Origin: Cohnella phaseoli
GTDB lineage: Bacteria; Bacillota; Bacilli; Paenibacillales; Paenibacillaceae
Assembly: GCF_003386235.1 (NCBI RefSeq)
Contig: NZ_QRDZ01000041.1
Span: forward strand, 23,614 to 87,613
DNA length: 64,000 nt
Direction of reading: 5' to 3'
Shown piece after piece: positions 34,365-42,752 of this stretch. Both the position numbers and the translations under genes were made by a program. Position 1 is the first letter of the stretch, and every line of letters begins with the position of its first letter. The notes beneath the pieces were generated by a model. The model did no database searches. It had not been told where the DNA came from and was given only the letters and a program-made list of their open reading frames with translations.

Positions 34365-34594
34365 GCGTACGAAAAGATGATCGATAGAGCATTACCGTGC
34401 ATGTATCTCCTTACGATGCGAGATACCCCACAAAGTGACGTTAAGCTTCGAAGCTTATTCCGATTACTTTGCGGGGGCCCCAAAAGCGTTTCCTGAAATT
34501 TGTACTTTAAACCCGTAATAGGGAAATTTCAGGACCGTATGAGGCAGTCTCAGGAGATACATGCACTTTTTTCTTGATCGATCATCTAGTACGC
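34365..34594. repeat. Nested inverted repeats in the gap between two operons
   Basis: The outer arms pair GCGTAC...AGATGATCGAT and GTGCATGTATCTCC (34365-34410) with 34552-34594. Inside are CCCCACAAAGT / ACTTTGCGGGG (34427 and 34466, one mismatch), a perfect 16-bp palindrome TAAGCTTCGAAGCTTA (34442-34457) and the perfect 11-bp pair TCCTGAAATTT / AAATTTCAGGA (34491 and 34524). No coding potential. It separates convergent transcription units and may act as terminator, but the size and nesting resemble a MITE. A segment near 34397-34418 resembles the centre of the 1998-2132 element. Confidence 0.7.
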
Positions 34595-34614
34595 CCCCAC
34601 TTACCGAAACCCAC

Positions 34615-35943
34615 TCAGCTATTCACTTCGGCGGCGGAGTAGCGGTTGGACGGAATTTTCAGGCCCAGGTTGCCGCGCAGCGTGTCCGCTTCGTATTCGG
34701 TCCGATAGATACCGCGCTCCTGAAGGATCGGGATCACCAGCTCGACGAAGTCGCGCAGACCGCTCGGAAGCTGGGAATGGATAATGAAGCCGTCCGCTCC
34801 TTCCTCCTCGTACCATTTCTGAATTAGATTCGCAATATGCTCCGGCGTGCCGACGAACTGTCCGCGCGGCGTTGCCGAGCGCAGCGCCACCTGACGCAGC
34901 GTCAACCCTTGTTCGCGAGCCTGCTGCTTGATTTTGTCCGTGCCGCTGCGGAAGCTGTTGCTGCCCAAGTCGCCGATGTCCGGGAACGGCTCGTCAAGCG
35001 GATATTGCGAGAAATCGTGATGCTCGAAGAAGCGGCCGAGATAATCGAGCGCCTTCTCAATGCTGACAAGGCTGGCGATCTCCTCGTATTTGCGATCGGC
35101 CTCCTCCTGCGTCCGACCGATGATCGGCGAGATGCCCGGCAGAATAACGATGTCGTCCGCCTCGCGGCCGTAACCGATCGTCCGCGTTTTTACATCTTTG
35201 TAGAAAGCTTGGGCTTCCTCCAGCGTCTCATGTCCGGTAAAGACGGCGTCGGCGCCTTTGGCCGCAAGGTTTTTGCCGCTCTCCGAGGATCCGGCCTGGA
35301 ACACGACCGGCTGTCCCTGCTTGGAACGCGCGATGTTCAGCGGCCCTTCCACGCTGAAATGCTCCCCCTTGTGATTAAGCCGATGCAGCTTCGTCGGATC
35401 GAAAAACACGCCGGATTGTTTGTCGCGAACGAACGCGTCGTCCTCCCAAGAGTCCCACAGCCCTCTCGTCACCTCAAGGTGCTCTTCGGCGATTTTGTAC
35501 CGCTCGTCGTGCGTCGGATGCTCCGGCTTCCCGTAGTTGCGAGCCGAGCCTTCAAGAGGAGAAGTGACGAGGTTCCAGCCTGCTCGGCCGCCGCTTAGAT
35601 GATCGAGCGAGGCGAATTGGCGCGCAACCGTGAACGGCTCGCTATACGAAGTCGACAAGGTGCCGACGAGCCCGATGCGGCTCGTAACCGAGGCTAGCGC
35701 GGAAAGCAGCGTTAGCGGCTCGAAACGGTTCAGAAAATGCGGGATCGATTTCTCGGTAATATAGAGACCGTCCGCGATAAAGACAAGATCAATTTTGCCG
35801 GCCTCGGCAATTTGCGCTTGCCGCTGGTAGAACGGAAAGCTTACGCTGGCGTCCGCCGGAACCTCCGGATGCCTCCACCCCGCGATATTGCCTCCCACTC
35901 CGTGAATAATCGCTCCGAATTTGATTTTTTTGCGTTGCGCCAT
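34615..35943 (-). CDS. LLM-class flavin-dependent monooxygenase (NtaA/SnaA/DszA family)
   Basis: 442 residues, the usual length for the two-component FMNH2-dependent family that contains NtaA, DszA, YtnJ and YxeK. Signatures: KKIKFGAIIHGVGGNIAGWR at the N-terminus, GRAGWNLVTSPLEGSARNYG near 135, PVVFQAGSSESGKNLAAKGA near 220. Last gene of the minus-strand operon. In B. subtilis YtnJ/YxeK, the homologous step is C-S bond cleavage of N-acetylated S-alkylcysteine; that role is inferred here from the acetylase and deacetylase encoded beside it. FMNH2 would come from the SsuE-like reductase at 44562. GGGAGG precedes the ATG. Confidence 0.9.
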   Translation of the reverse strand: MAQRKKIKFGAIIHGVGGNIAGWRHPEVPADASVSFPFYQRQAQIAEAGKIDLVFIADGLYITEKSIPHFLNRFEPLTLLSALASVTSRIGLVGTLSTSYSEPFTVARQFASLDHLSGGRAGWNLVTSPLEGSARNYGKPEHPTHDERYKIAEEHLEVTRGLWDSWEDDAFVRDKQSGVFFDPTKLHRLNHKGEHFSVEGPLNIARSKQGQPVVFQAGSSESGKNLAAKGADAVFTGHETLEEAQAFYKDVKTRTIGYGREADDIVILPGISPIIGRTQEEADRKYEEIASLVSIEKALDYLGRFFEHHDFSQYPLDEPFPDIGDLGSNSFRSGTDKIKQQAREQGLTLRQVALRSATPRGQFVGTPEHIANLIQKWYEEEGADGFIIHSQLPSGLRDFVELVIPILQERGIYRTEYEADTLRGNLGLKIPSNRYSAAEVNS

Positions 35944-35971
35944 GTCCGGTTCCTCCCTGGATTTATACTTC

Positions 35972-36514
35972 TTATACGTTAAGCAGCGCCGTGTCCGCCA
36001 GCTTCAGCCGATAGCTCTTGACCAGCACGGCCCCGTTGTGAAACTCCTTATCGTAAGCCCGCTCGAAGCCAAGCCGTTCGTACAGCCTGACCGCGGATTC
36101 CATCATGTCCGACGTATGCAGATGCAGCGTATCCGCTCCCCATTCCCGGATCAGACGAACGCTGGCCCGGATCAACTCCGTGGCGATTCCGTGGCCGCGC
36201 GCATTCGGCAGAACGCCCAGCAGTCGGATGATCGGGTTGTGGATTTCGAGCTGCGGCGAGCCGTAGGCGGTTTCCGCCGAATCGTAAATAAATACGCTGC
36301 CGACAAGCTCTCCGTCCAGCTCGGCCGCCAGTCTCGCCTTCGTCGTCGGCGAATGGACAGCTTCCGCGATGCTTTCCTTGTACTGCGTCCACCGTTCGTG
36401 CGACAACGCGGCCTCATACTGGCTGTATGCTCCAAGAAGCACGTTCAAGATCGCGGCGCGATCCCGCTCCTCCGCATACCGAACGATCACTTGGCCGCTT
36501 GGCATTGTCCCCAC
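35972..36514 (-). CDS. GNAT family N-acetyltransferase
   Basis: 180 residues from GTG 36514; an ATG three codons later is an alternative. IVRYAEERDRAAILNVLLGA opens the fold, and motif A for acetyl-CoA binding is LPNARGHGIATELIRASV near 113. In B. subtilis, acetyltransferases in the equivalent place (SnaA in ytm, SnaB in yxe) N-acetylate S-alkyl- or S-succino-cysteine before oxidation, and the same role is inferred here. The start overlaps the end of the DinB gene by 28 bp, so translation is coupled. Confidence 0.85.
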   Translation of the reverse strand: MGTMPSGQVIVRYAEERDRAAILNVLLGAYSQYEAALSHERWTQYKESIAEAVHSPTTKARLAAELDGELVGSVFIYDSAETAYGSPQLEIHNPIIRLLGVLPNARGHGIATELIRASVRLIREWGADTLHLHTSDMMESAVRLYERLGFERAYDKEFHNGAVLVKSYRLKLADTALLNV

Positions 36515-36984
36515 CCGCTTTCTCCCGCTTGCTTGATGCGATCGATCTGCCCCAAATGATGGTGCACATGGTTGATGAACGACTGCGCGATAGCCTCCAC
36601 CGTCACCGTCTGTCCCTTGAAGTTCACACCCGACTTATTCCAGTCCTCGACGGTTAATCGATGAAACAACAGGCTGTTGTAGAGCAGCAGCGCGCGGAAA
36701 GCGGCCAGCACGTCGGCGGCTTTGGCGGCGTTCGCCCGCTGACCGGCGACCCATTCGTCCTGGGCAAACGCCGGCAGGCGAACCTCCGAACCGGCCAGCA
36801 CCTCGCGAATGCGGAAGGAAACGACGAGATTGTGATCGGCCAGATGCGTCAGCACCTCGGTTACGCTCCAGGACTTCTCCGACGCCTTCCAGACGAGCTG
36901 CTCGTCGGATAAGCCGGCAATGGCCTCCTGCAACTCGTCGTAGGTACGAACGTAACTTTCTATCGAGATTGGGGTTTGACTCAT
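36487..36984 (-). CDS. DinB-family protein, putative metal-dependent thiol transferase
   Basis: 165 residues, four-helix DinB/YfiT-like fold. The metal-binding histidine triad is apparent: EVLTHLADHNLVV near 45 and FINHVHHHLGQIDR near 140. DinB family members include bacillithiol- and mycothiol-dependent S-transferases and hydrolases. ATG 36984 overlaps the TGA of the FAD oxidase gene (ATGA), and its end overlaps the acetyltransferase, so it is firmly embedded in the operon. DinB genes are not part of the B. subtilis ytm/yxe operons; a role in thiol chemistry is inference. Confidence 0.82.
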   Translation of the reverse strand: MSQTPISIESYVRTYDELQEAIAGLSDEQLVWKASEKSWSVTEVLTHLADHNLVVSFRIREVLAGSEVRLPAFAQDEWVAGQRANAAKAADVLAAFRALLLYNSLLFHRLTVEDWNKSGVNFKGQTVTVEAIAQSFINHVHHHLGQIDRIKQAGESGWGQCQAAK

Positions 36985-38150
36985 GACGGTACGCCTCCTT
37001 GAGAATGAGAGATGCCGGAAGCGGAGAAACGCGAGACGGAAAAACGTTCAATCTCCCGCCCCCACCTGCCCAGCTCAATCCGGTTGGCGAGAAGCTCGCC
37101 GACAACGCTGGCAAATTTGAATCCATGACCGGAAAATCCGCCTGCCAGCAAAATGTTTGCATGCTCGGGATGCCTATCGATAATAAAATGTTCGTCCGGC
37201 GTATGCTCGTACTTGCAGACGGAGCCGCGCAGCAGCCTGCCCGCCGCTCCTGGAAGGAAAGCGTCGAGCGCTCGTCGCAAATCTTCCTCATCCTCCGGGG
37301 CGGTCCCGAACGGCGCAAGCTCCTCGCCGGGCTTCCATTCTCCGCCGGTGTCGTGGCGGCCGATTTTGACTCCGGAGCTTCCAACGCTCGGAAAACCGTA
37401 GTAGCCTCCCGTCTCGTCTCCGAACGTAAATCCGGGGAATCGGTCCGCGTCGTATGCAGTCGTCCCCGGCTCGAACCAGCCGACGACTTTGCGCACGGCG
37501 CGAATCGGCAGGCGGACGAACGGCTCCAGCGTCCGGAACCATGCCCCGGCGCTCAAGATCACGCTGCTCGCCGCATATACGCCCTTGTCCGTATGCACGG
37601 TCACGAACGAGGCGGACGGCTCGATGCGCGTGACGAACGTGTCCGTCAGCAGCCTGGCTCCGGTCTGTAAAGCCAGCTTTCGGAAGGCGGTCACGCATTT
37701 GTCGCTATACAGCAAACCCGCGTTCGGTTCATACATGGCCCGATAGGAATCGGGAACGCGCAAGCTTGGCCAACGATCCCGCACCTGCTCCGTGCTCAGC
37801 TCTTCGAACGGAACGCCAAGCTCCGCCGAGTATTGGAATCTGTCCGCGTAGGAATAGACGGAAGGATCGAACAGGTTTAGCACCCCCGTTCTTTCCAATA
37901 GCTTCTCCCCGGAAACGCCCTCCAGCTCCTGCCACAGCTCGTCGGCTCGAAGCGCAAGCTTCACATAGTCCGGCCCGCCGCTGTAGACGTGCCGAATGAG
38001 GCGCGTATCTCCGTGATGGCTGCCCTGTGCGTGGGGCGGATCGAAGGCGTCGATCAGCAGTGTCTTAAGCCCCCGGCGGGACAGCTCGTAGCCCGCGCTC
38101 ATCCCCATCGATCCGGCGCCTACGATAATCACGTCGTATAGTTTGCGCAT
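36981..38150 (-). CDS. FAD-dependent amine oxidase of the monomeric sarcosine/N-methyltryptophan oxidase type
   Basis: 389 residues from ATG 38150, preceded by AAAGGAGGGA. The N-terminal dinucleotide-binding loop is YDVIIVGAGSMGMSAGYELS, followed by DPPHAQGSHHGDTRLIRHVY, the segment typical of MSOX/MTOX. C-terminal KYEHTPDEHFIIDRHPEHAN and LAGGFSGHGFKFASVVGELL include the covalent-flavin Cys candidate (SVCKYEHTPD) and the FAD-contact loop. Such enzymes oxidise N-methyl or secondary amines to imines and H2O2. Located between the deacylase and DinB genes of the sulfur-type operon; the actual substrate is unknown. Confidence 0.85.
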   Translation of the reverse strand: MRKLYDVIIVGAGSMGMSAGYELSRRGLKTLLIDAFDPPHAQGSHHGDTRLIRHVYSGGPDYVKLALRADELWQELEGVSGEKLLERTGVLNLFDPSVYSYADRFQYSAELGVPFEELSTEQVRDRWPSLRVPDSYRAMYEPNAGLLYSDKCVTAFRKLALQTGARLLTDTFVTRIEPSASFVTVHTDKGVYAASSVILSAGAWFRTLEPFVRLPIRAVRKVVGWFEPGTTAYDADRFPGFTFGDETGGYYGFPSVGSSGVKIGRHDTGGEWKPGEELAPFGTAPEDEEDLRRALDAFLPGAAGRLLRGSVCKYEHTPDEHFIIDRHPEHANILLAGGFSGHGFKFASVVGELLANRIELGRWGREIERFSVSRFSASGISHSQGGVPS

Positions 38151-38164
38151 GGCGCTCCCTCCTT

Positions 38165-39328
38165 TTATTTCAGCGACGAATCCGACAGCCGCGCAAAGGC
38201 GTCGACGGCGAGCGCAGCGAAAAATGAAGCCCCAATCGGCAGCGCGCGCTCGTCGACATCGAAAGCGGGATGGTGCCATTCCTGCGGTCCCGAAGTGCCG
38301 AGGAAGAAGAAGCTGCCTGGAACATGCTGCAAGTAGAAGGAAAAATCCTCTCCCGCAGGGGAAGGCAACGGCTCGACGACATGCAAGCCGATCGAATTGG
38401 CGACAGCGGCCGCCGCCTCGGCCCAGCGGCGATCGTTGACGACGGCGGGCGGGCCGTCTAGCCAGCGGACTGAGGCTTGTGCCCCAAGCGCCGCGCCGAC
38501 GCCGGTGACGATCTGCTCGAAGCGCTCGCGCACCTTCGTTCGCACCTTCTCGTCGAACGTCCGCAGCGTGCCGTCGAACACGGCTTGTTCGGCGATAACG
38601 TTCCACGCTGTGCCGCTGTTCAGCCGCGTCACGCTGACGACCGCGCCGTCCAGAGCGCCGACGTTGCGGCTGACGATCGACTGCAGCGCGGTTATGATGT
38701 GCGCGGAGGCGACGATCGGATCGATGCCCGCCTCGGGTACTGCGGCATGCGTGCCGAGCCCCTTCACCTCGACGATAAAGCCGTCGGCCGCGGCCATCAG
38801 CGGACCGGCTTTAATACCGATCGTGCCGACCGGCAGGTCCGGCTTGTTGTGCAGTCCGAACACGGCTTTAACGCCTTCCAATGCGCCGCTTGCAATCACC
38901 TGCGCTGCGCCCTTCGCCTTCTCCTCGGCCGGCTGGAACAGAAAGCGAACCGTGCCTTCCAGCTCGGCCTCCCGCTTCTTCAGCAGCAGGGCGGCTCCGA
39001 GAACGGCGGCCGTATGGAAATCGTGCCCGCAGGCGTGCATTTTGCCCGGAACCCGAGAAGCGAACTGCAGTCCGGTCTCTTCCTGCAGGGGAAGCGCGTC
39101 GATGTCGGCGCGAATGGCGATGACCGGTCCCCCGAGCAAGCCGCCGACTTCGGCAACGACGCCGGTACGCAGCGGATAGTCGGCGATACGAATCCCCGCT
39201 TCTTCCAGCCAACCTCGAATCGTCGCAGTCGTCTCGAACTCTTCATGGGACAGCTCCGGATGGGCATGAAGCTGGCGCCTGATGGCGACTAATTGCTCGT
39301 ATAGCGGCTCAGCCGCGAATGTACTCAT
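38165..39328 (-). CDS. M20 family amidohydrolase / N-acyl deacetylase
   Basis: 387 residues from ATG 39328 with AAGGAGGT. The zinc ligands and catalytic residues of M20D enzymes are visible: QLHAHPELSHEEFETT near 20, MHACGHDFHTAAVLG near 100 and LFQPAEEKAKGAAQV near 130, with AGEDFSFYLQHVPG near 345. In the B. subtilis ytm and yxe operons the paralogues (YtnL/SndB, YxeP) remove the N-acetyl group after C-S cleavage to release cysteine. The same step is inferred here. It lies 14 bp upstream of the FAD oxidase gene. Confidence 0.9.
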   Translation of the reverse strand: MSTFAAEPLYEQLVAIRRQLHAHPELSHEEFETTATIRGWLEEAGIRIADYPLRTGVVAEVGGLLGGPVIAIRADIDALPLQEETGLQFASRVPGKMHACGHDFHTAAVLGAALLLKKREAELEGTVRFLFQPAEEKAKGAAQVIASGALEGVKAVFGLHNKPDLPVGTIGIKAGPLMAAADGFIVEVKGLGTHAAVPEAGIDPIVASAHIITALQSIVSRNVGALDGAVVSVTRLNSGTAWNVIAEQAVFDGTLRTFDEKVRTKVRERFEQIVTGVGAALGAQASVRWLDGPPAVVNDRRWAEAAAAVANSIGLHVVEPLPSPAGEDFSFYLQHVPGSFFFLGTSGPQEWHHPAFDVDERALPIGASFFAALAVDAFARLSDSSLK

Positions 39329-39382
39329 CTCTATCTTGCACCTCCTTGCTTCCGTTTTGGGACAAAAGCGGACCAATAGCCC

Positions 39383-40411
39383 CTAGGCAGGCTGTTCCTC
39401 GAATTGCTCCTGTTCCTCGAACGCCTCCTTCAGCAGCCGGAACGAGCGCACCCGTTTCTCAAAATCGGGGATGATCGTCGTGAAGATCAATTCGTCTGCG
39501 CCATAGGTTTGCTGCAGCTCCAGCAATCGACGGCGCACCGTCTCTTTCGTACCTTGCGTGATGTCGGCGTCCCGCACCTCCGCCGTATACGTCTCCCCGG
39601 CCTGGCGGGCGAACTCCTCCGCCTGCTCAAGCGAGCCTACGTTAACGGTTTTGCCGCTGGCCAGCGTCACGCGTACGTTCTTGAACTGGCCGGCAAGCTC
39701 GGCCGCCTCTTCCTCCGTGTCCGCCGCGATGACGGACAAGGCAAGCAGCGTGCGCGGCTCCCCTCCCTTGGCCCGGTTAAAGCCGGCTCGGTACGCGTCG
39801 AACGCTTCTTTTGCGGCAGCCGGGTCATTGTTGATGAACAGCGCGAACGCGTAAGGAAATCCTCGCTCCGCCGCCAGCCTGGCGCTGGACACGCTCGTTC
39901 CGAGCAGATAAACGTCGGCGGGCTGCACCGGCAGCGGATTGGCCTGCAAGCCGGCGAGCGGTTCATCGTCGGTGACGGGTCCGCGCAAATACTGCTCAAG
40001 CTGAGCCAGCTTCACCTCCAGCGACTCCGGCTCGGCGACGCCCTCCTGCAGCGCCCTTGTCGAACGCGGCAGCCCGCCGGGAGCGCGTCCGATGCCGAGA
40101 TCGACTCTTCCTGGAGCAAGCGAGGCGAGCACGTTGAAATTTTCCGCCACCTTGTACGGGCTGTAATGCTGAAGCATCACCCCTCCGGAGCCGATGCGGA
40201 TTTTGTCCGTGCGGGCCAGCAGGTGGGAGATCAGCACCTCCGGGGAAGCGCCGGCCATCTGCGGGGAGTCGTGATGCTCGGACACCCAAAACCGTTCGAA
40301 GCCAAGCTCTTCCGCAAGCTGAGCGAGACGAACGGTATTGCCCAGCGCCTCGGACGGCGTCTGGCCCGGGAATACGATGCTTTGATCCAAAATACCGAGT
40401 TTAAGCGTCAT
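39383..40411 (-). CDS. LLM-class flavin-dependent oxidoreductase (MsnO8/YtmO-like)
   Basis: 342 residues from ATG 40411. MTLKLGILDQSIVFPGQTPS, FERFWVSEHHDSPQMAGASP (near 40), RIGSGGVMLQHYSPYKVAEN (near 75) and GRVDLGIGRAPGGLPRSTRA (near 105) are diagnostic of the MsnO8 subgroup, to which B. subtilis YtmO belongs. It needs reduced FMN from a partner reductase. It follows the importer ATPase gene by 62 bp, as ytmO follows tcyN in B. subtilis, which supports a role in sulfur compound oxidation. Confidence 0.9.
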   Translation of the reverse strand: MTLKLGILDQSIVFPGQTPSEALGNTVRLAQLAEELGFERFWVSEHHDSPQMAGASPEVLISHLLARTDKIRIGSGGVMLQHYSPYKVAENFNVLASLAPGRVDLGIGRAPGGLPRSTRALQEGVAEPESLEVKLAQLEQYLRGPVTDDEPLAGLQANPLPVQPADVYLLGTSVSSARLAAERGFPYAFALFINNDPAAAKEAFDAYRAGFNRAKGGEPRTLLALSVIAADTEEEAAELAGQFKNVRVTLASGKTVNVGSLEQAEEFARQAGETYTAEVRDADITQGTKETVRRRLLELQQTYGADELIFTTIIPDFEKRVRSFRLLKEAFEEQEQFEEQPA

Positions 40412-40473
40412 CTCTATCTCTCCGTTCCGTAGTTGTTCAAAAGCCCTCTTTAATCGCAATGCGTCTCAGGAGG

Positions 40474-41226
40474 TTAAATCGAATAGCTGCTTTCCGAATT
40501 GAACCTGACCAGAAATTGTCGCGTCCTCTCCTCCTTGGGCGATTGGAAAATGGTCTTCGGCGGTCCTTCCTCGACGATCGAGCCACCCTCCATAAACACG
40601 ATGTGGTTTGCCACCTCTTGGGCGAAGCCCATCTCATGCGTGACGATAATCATCGTAATGCCTTCTTTGGCGATTTTGCGGATAACGGAGAGTACTTCCC
40701 CCACCAGCTCCGGATCAAGCGCCGAGGTCGGCTCGTCGAACAAAATGACCTCGGGGTTCAGCGCTAGCGCCCGGGCAATGCCGACGCGCTGCTGCTGCCC
40801 TCCGGACAATTGACTCGGATAAGCGTCCAGTTTGTCGCTGAGTCCGACTTTCTCCAGCAACTCGACGCTCCTCCTGCGCGCCTCCTCCTTCGCCAGCTTT
40901 TTGACGATGACGAGCCCCTCCATCACGTTCTCAAGCGCGGTTTTGTGCCGGAACAAATTGTACTGCTGGAACACCATCGCCGTTTTGCGTCTAAGCGCGT
41001 GAATGTCCTTCTTGGCGGGCTTGCGGCAGTTGACGGCGAATTCGTCGATCGAGATCTCCCCATCGCTCGGCCTCTCCAAATAGTTGATGCAGCGAAGCAG
41101 AGTCGTTTTGCCCGAACCGCTCGGCCCGAGAATTGCGACGACCTCGCCTTTGTCCACAGTCAGATCGATTCCCTTCAGCACTTCGTTTTTGCCGAACGCT
41201 TTGCGGATTCCGGTCAGCTTGATCAT
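40474..41226 (-). CDS. Polar amino acid ABC transporter ATPase (TcyN/TcyC-like)
   Basis: 250 residues. Walker A GPSGSGKTTLLRCINYLE near 35, Q-loop MVFQQYNLFRHKTALENV, signature LSGGQQQRVGIARALALNPE and Walker B VILFDEPTSALDPEL are intact. Start ATG 41226 overlaps the upstream permease stop (ATGA). It would power uptake of cystine- or S-alkylcysteine-type compounds through the two adjacent permeases. Confidence 0.93.
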   Translation of the reverse strand: MIKLTGIRKAFGKNEVLKGIDLTVDKGEVVAILGPSGSGKTTLLRCINYLERPSDGEISIDEFAVNCRKPAKKDIHALRRKTAMVFQQYNLFRHKTALENVMEGLVIVKKLAKEEARRRSVELLEKVGLSDKLDAYPSQLSGGQQQRVGIARALALNPEVILFDEPTSALDPELVGEVLSVIRKIAKEGITMIIVTHEMGFAQEVANHIVFMEGGSIVEEGPPKTIFQSPKEERTRQFLVRFNSESSYSI

Positions 41227-41933
41227 GCGACACCTCCTCGACTGTATCGGGTGACTCTTCTTTCCAGCAGCGCCGACAGCCGTTCGATCAGTACCGTCAT
41301 TCCCCAGAACAGGAGCGCCGCAGCCAAATACGCCTCGAAAAACTTCCAGTTCGTCGTCGCCACGATCTCCGCCTGGGCGTTGATGTCGACGACCGACACC
41401 GTAAAGGCGAGCGTGGAGCCATGCAGCATGCCGATCACGCTGTTCGTCAGGTTGGGCAATGCCGCCGCGAACGCCTGCGGAAACACGATCCGTCGCAGCG
41501 CCTGCGGCGTCGTCATGCCGACCGCGTGCGCGGCTTCCATCTGGCCCTTGCTGACCGCCAGCAGGCCGGAGCGAACGACCTCGGACAGATAAGCCCCCGC
41601 GGTAATCGAGAAGGACAAGTACGCAAACCCGATCATCGGAATTTGCGCCGACCGGATCGGCCAATCAAACCGCTCCGCCAAACCGTCTACGATTAGCGGA
41701 ATCGCAAAGTATAGGATCAGCAGGTGCGTCAGCATCGGCGTGCCGCGGATAACCGTCACATAAGCGGCGGCGATCCGGTGCAGCACGGGAACTCTGTACA
41801 TGCGGCACAGCGCGATAGCGGTGCCGATCGCAAAGCCGCACAGCACCGATACAGCCGTAATTTTGAGCGTTGTCGGCACGGCAGTCAGCAGGCTGACGAA
41901 CGCCGTCCAAATAAACGAGAAATCCAGACTCAT
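41223..41933 (-). CDS. Amino acid ABC transporter permease
   Basis: 236 residues from ATG 41933 (MSLDFSFIWTAFVSLL), overlapping the stop of the preceding permease by ATGA. Membrane segments include ISVLCGFAIGTAIALCRMY; the HisM/GlnP-type family signature is EVVRSGLLAVSKGQMEAAHA then VGMTTPQALRRIVFPQA. It would pair with the upstream permease as a heterodimer, like TcyL/TcyM. Confidence 0.9.
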   Translation of the reverse strand: MSLDFSFIWTAFVSLLTAVPTTLKITAVSVLCGFAIGTAIALCRMYRVPVLHRIAAAYVTVIRGTPMLTHLLILYFAIPLIVDGLAERFDWPIRSAQIPMIGFAYLSFSITAGAYLSEVVRSGLLAVSKGQMEAAHAVGMTTPQALRRIVFPQAFAAALPNLTNSVIGMLHGSTLAFTVSVVDINAQAEIVATTNWKFFEAYLAAALLFWGMTVLIERLSALLERRVTRYSRGGVA

Positions 41934-42724
41934 GCGCCCGTGCCCCCTTTGCTCAACGCGATTGCGGCGTTCGTGCGTTTTTTCAGCCACTTTTTCCCGA
42001 GTGGGACTCTCTCTGTCTTGCCGGTGTCGCGTTCATGCTTCAGCATGCGGCGCTCGGCGAGCAGGAACAGCCTCTCTAGAGCGATGCTGAGAATAAAGTA
42101 AACCGCCGCCAGCGCAATATACGACTCGATAAAATGCCGGGACATCGTCGCCAGCGTCTGCGATTTGCCCGTCAGTTCCATTACGCCAAGCGTAAATGCC
42201 AGCGACGTGTCCTTCAGCGTGGCTATGACGAGATTCGCGAGAATCGGCACCGCAATCGCAATCGCCTGCGGAAAAACGATACGGGTAAACGCCTGAAACC
42301 CGTTCATCCCGACCGCGTACGCAGCTTCGACCTGACCGCGATCCACCGCGCTTACCGCCGCCCGGATGCCTTCCGATACGTAGGCTCCGCTATGCAGTCC
42401 ATAGACGAGAATGACGAACACAAGCACGGGTAGCCGCGTAATGTCGATATGGACCAGCTTTAGCACTTCCGGAAGCCCGTAGTAGAGCAGGAACAGCTGT
42501 ATCAAAATCGGCGTGCCCCGGAAAAAGGACGCGTAAAGCTGGGATAGCCGCTGCAGCACGGGAACGCGATACAAGCGAGGTAGCGCGGCCAGCAGGCCGA
42601 ACAGAAGACCCAGCACGATCGATGAAGCTACGATAAATAGAGAAATTTGAATGAAGGGCAGCAGCTTCACGAAATATTCGAACACATACTGAATATCGAA
42701 TTGGGCACCCATGCGGGGGTTCAT
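41930..42724 (-). CDS. Amino acid ABC transporter permease
   Basis: 264 residues. Hydrophobic segment LPFIQISLFIVASSIVLGLL near 20, the signature SEGIRAAVSAVDRGQVEAAY then AVGMNGFQAFTRIVFPQ, and a basic tail. An alternative start four codons downstream is possible. It directly follows the binding-protein gene (28 bp) and overlaps the next permease, so the four importer genes form one tight unit. Confidence 0.9.
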   Translation of the reverse strand: MNPRMGAQFDIQYVFEYFVKLLPFIQISLFIVASSIVLGLLFGLLAALPRLYRVPVLQRLSQLYASFFRGTPILIQLFLLYYGLPEVLKLVHIDITRLPVLVFVILVYGLHSGAYVSEGIRAAVSAVDRGQVEAAYAVGMNGFQAFTRIVFPQAIAIAVPILANLVIATLKDTSLAFTLGVMELTGKSQTLATMSRHFIESYIALAAVYFILSIALERLFLLAERRMLKHERDTGKTERVPLGKKWLKKRTNAAIALSKGGTGA

Positions 42725-42752
42725 CCTCTCGCCTTTTTATTTCTGCGGCTGT

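Noticed and set aside
38151..38606. N-terminal extension of the FAD oxidase by ~150 codons
   Set aside because: The extension is antisense-like Arg-rich sequence over the M20 gene; ATG 38150 has a strong ribosome site and begins the flavin-binding fold.
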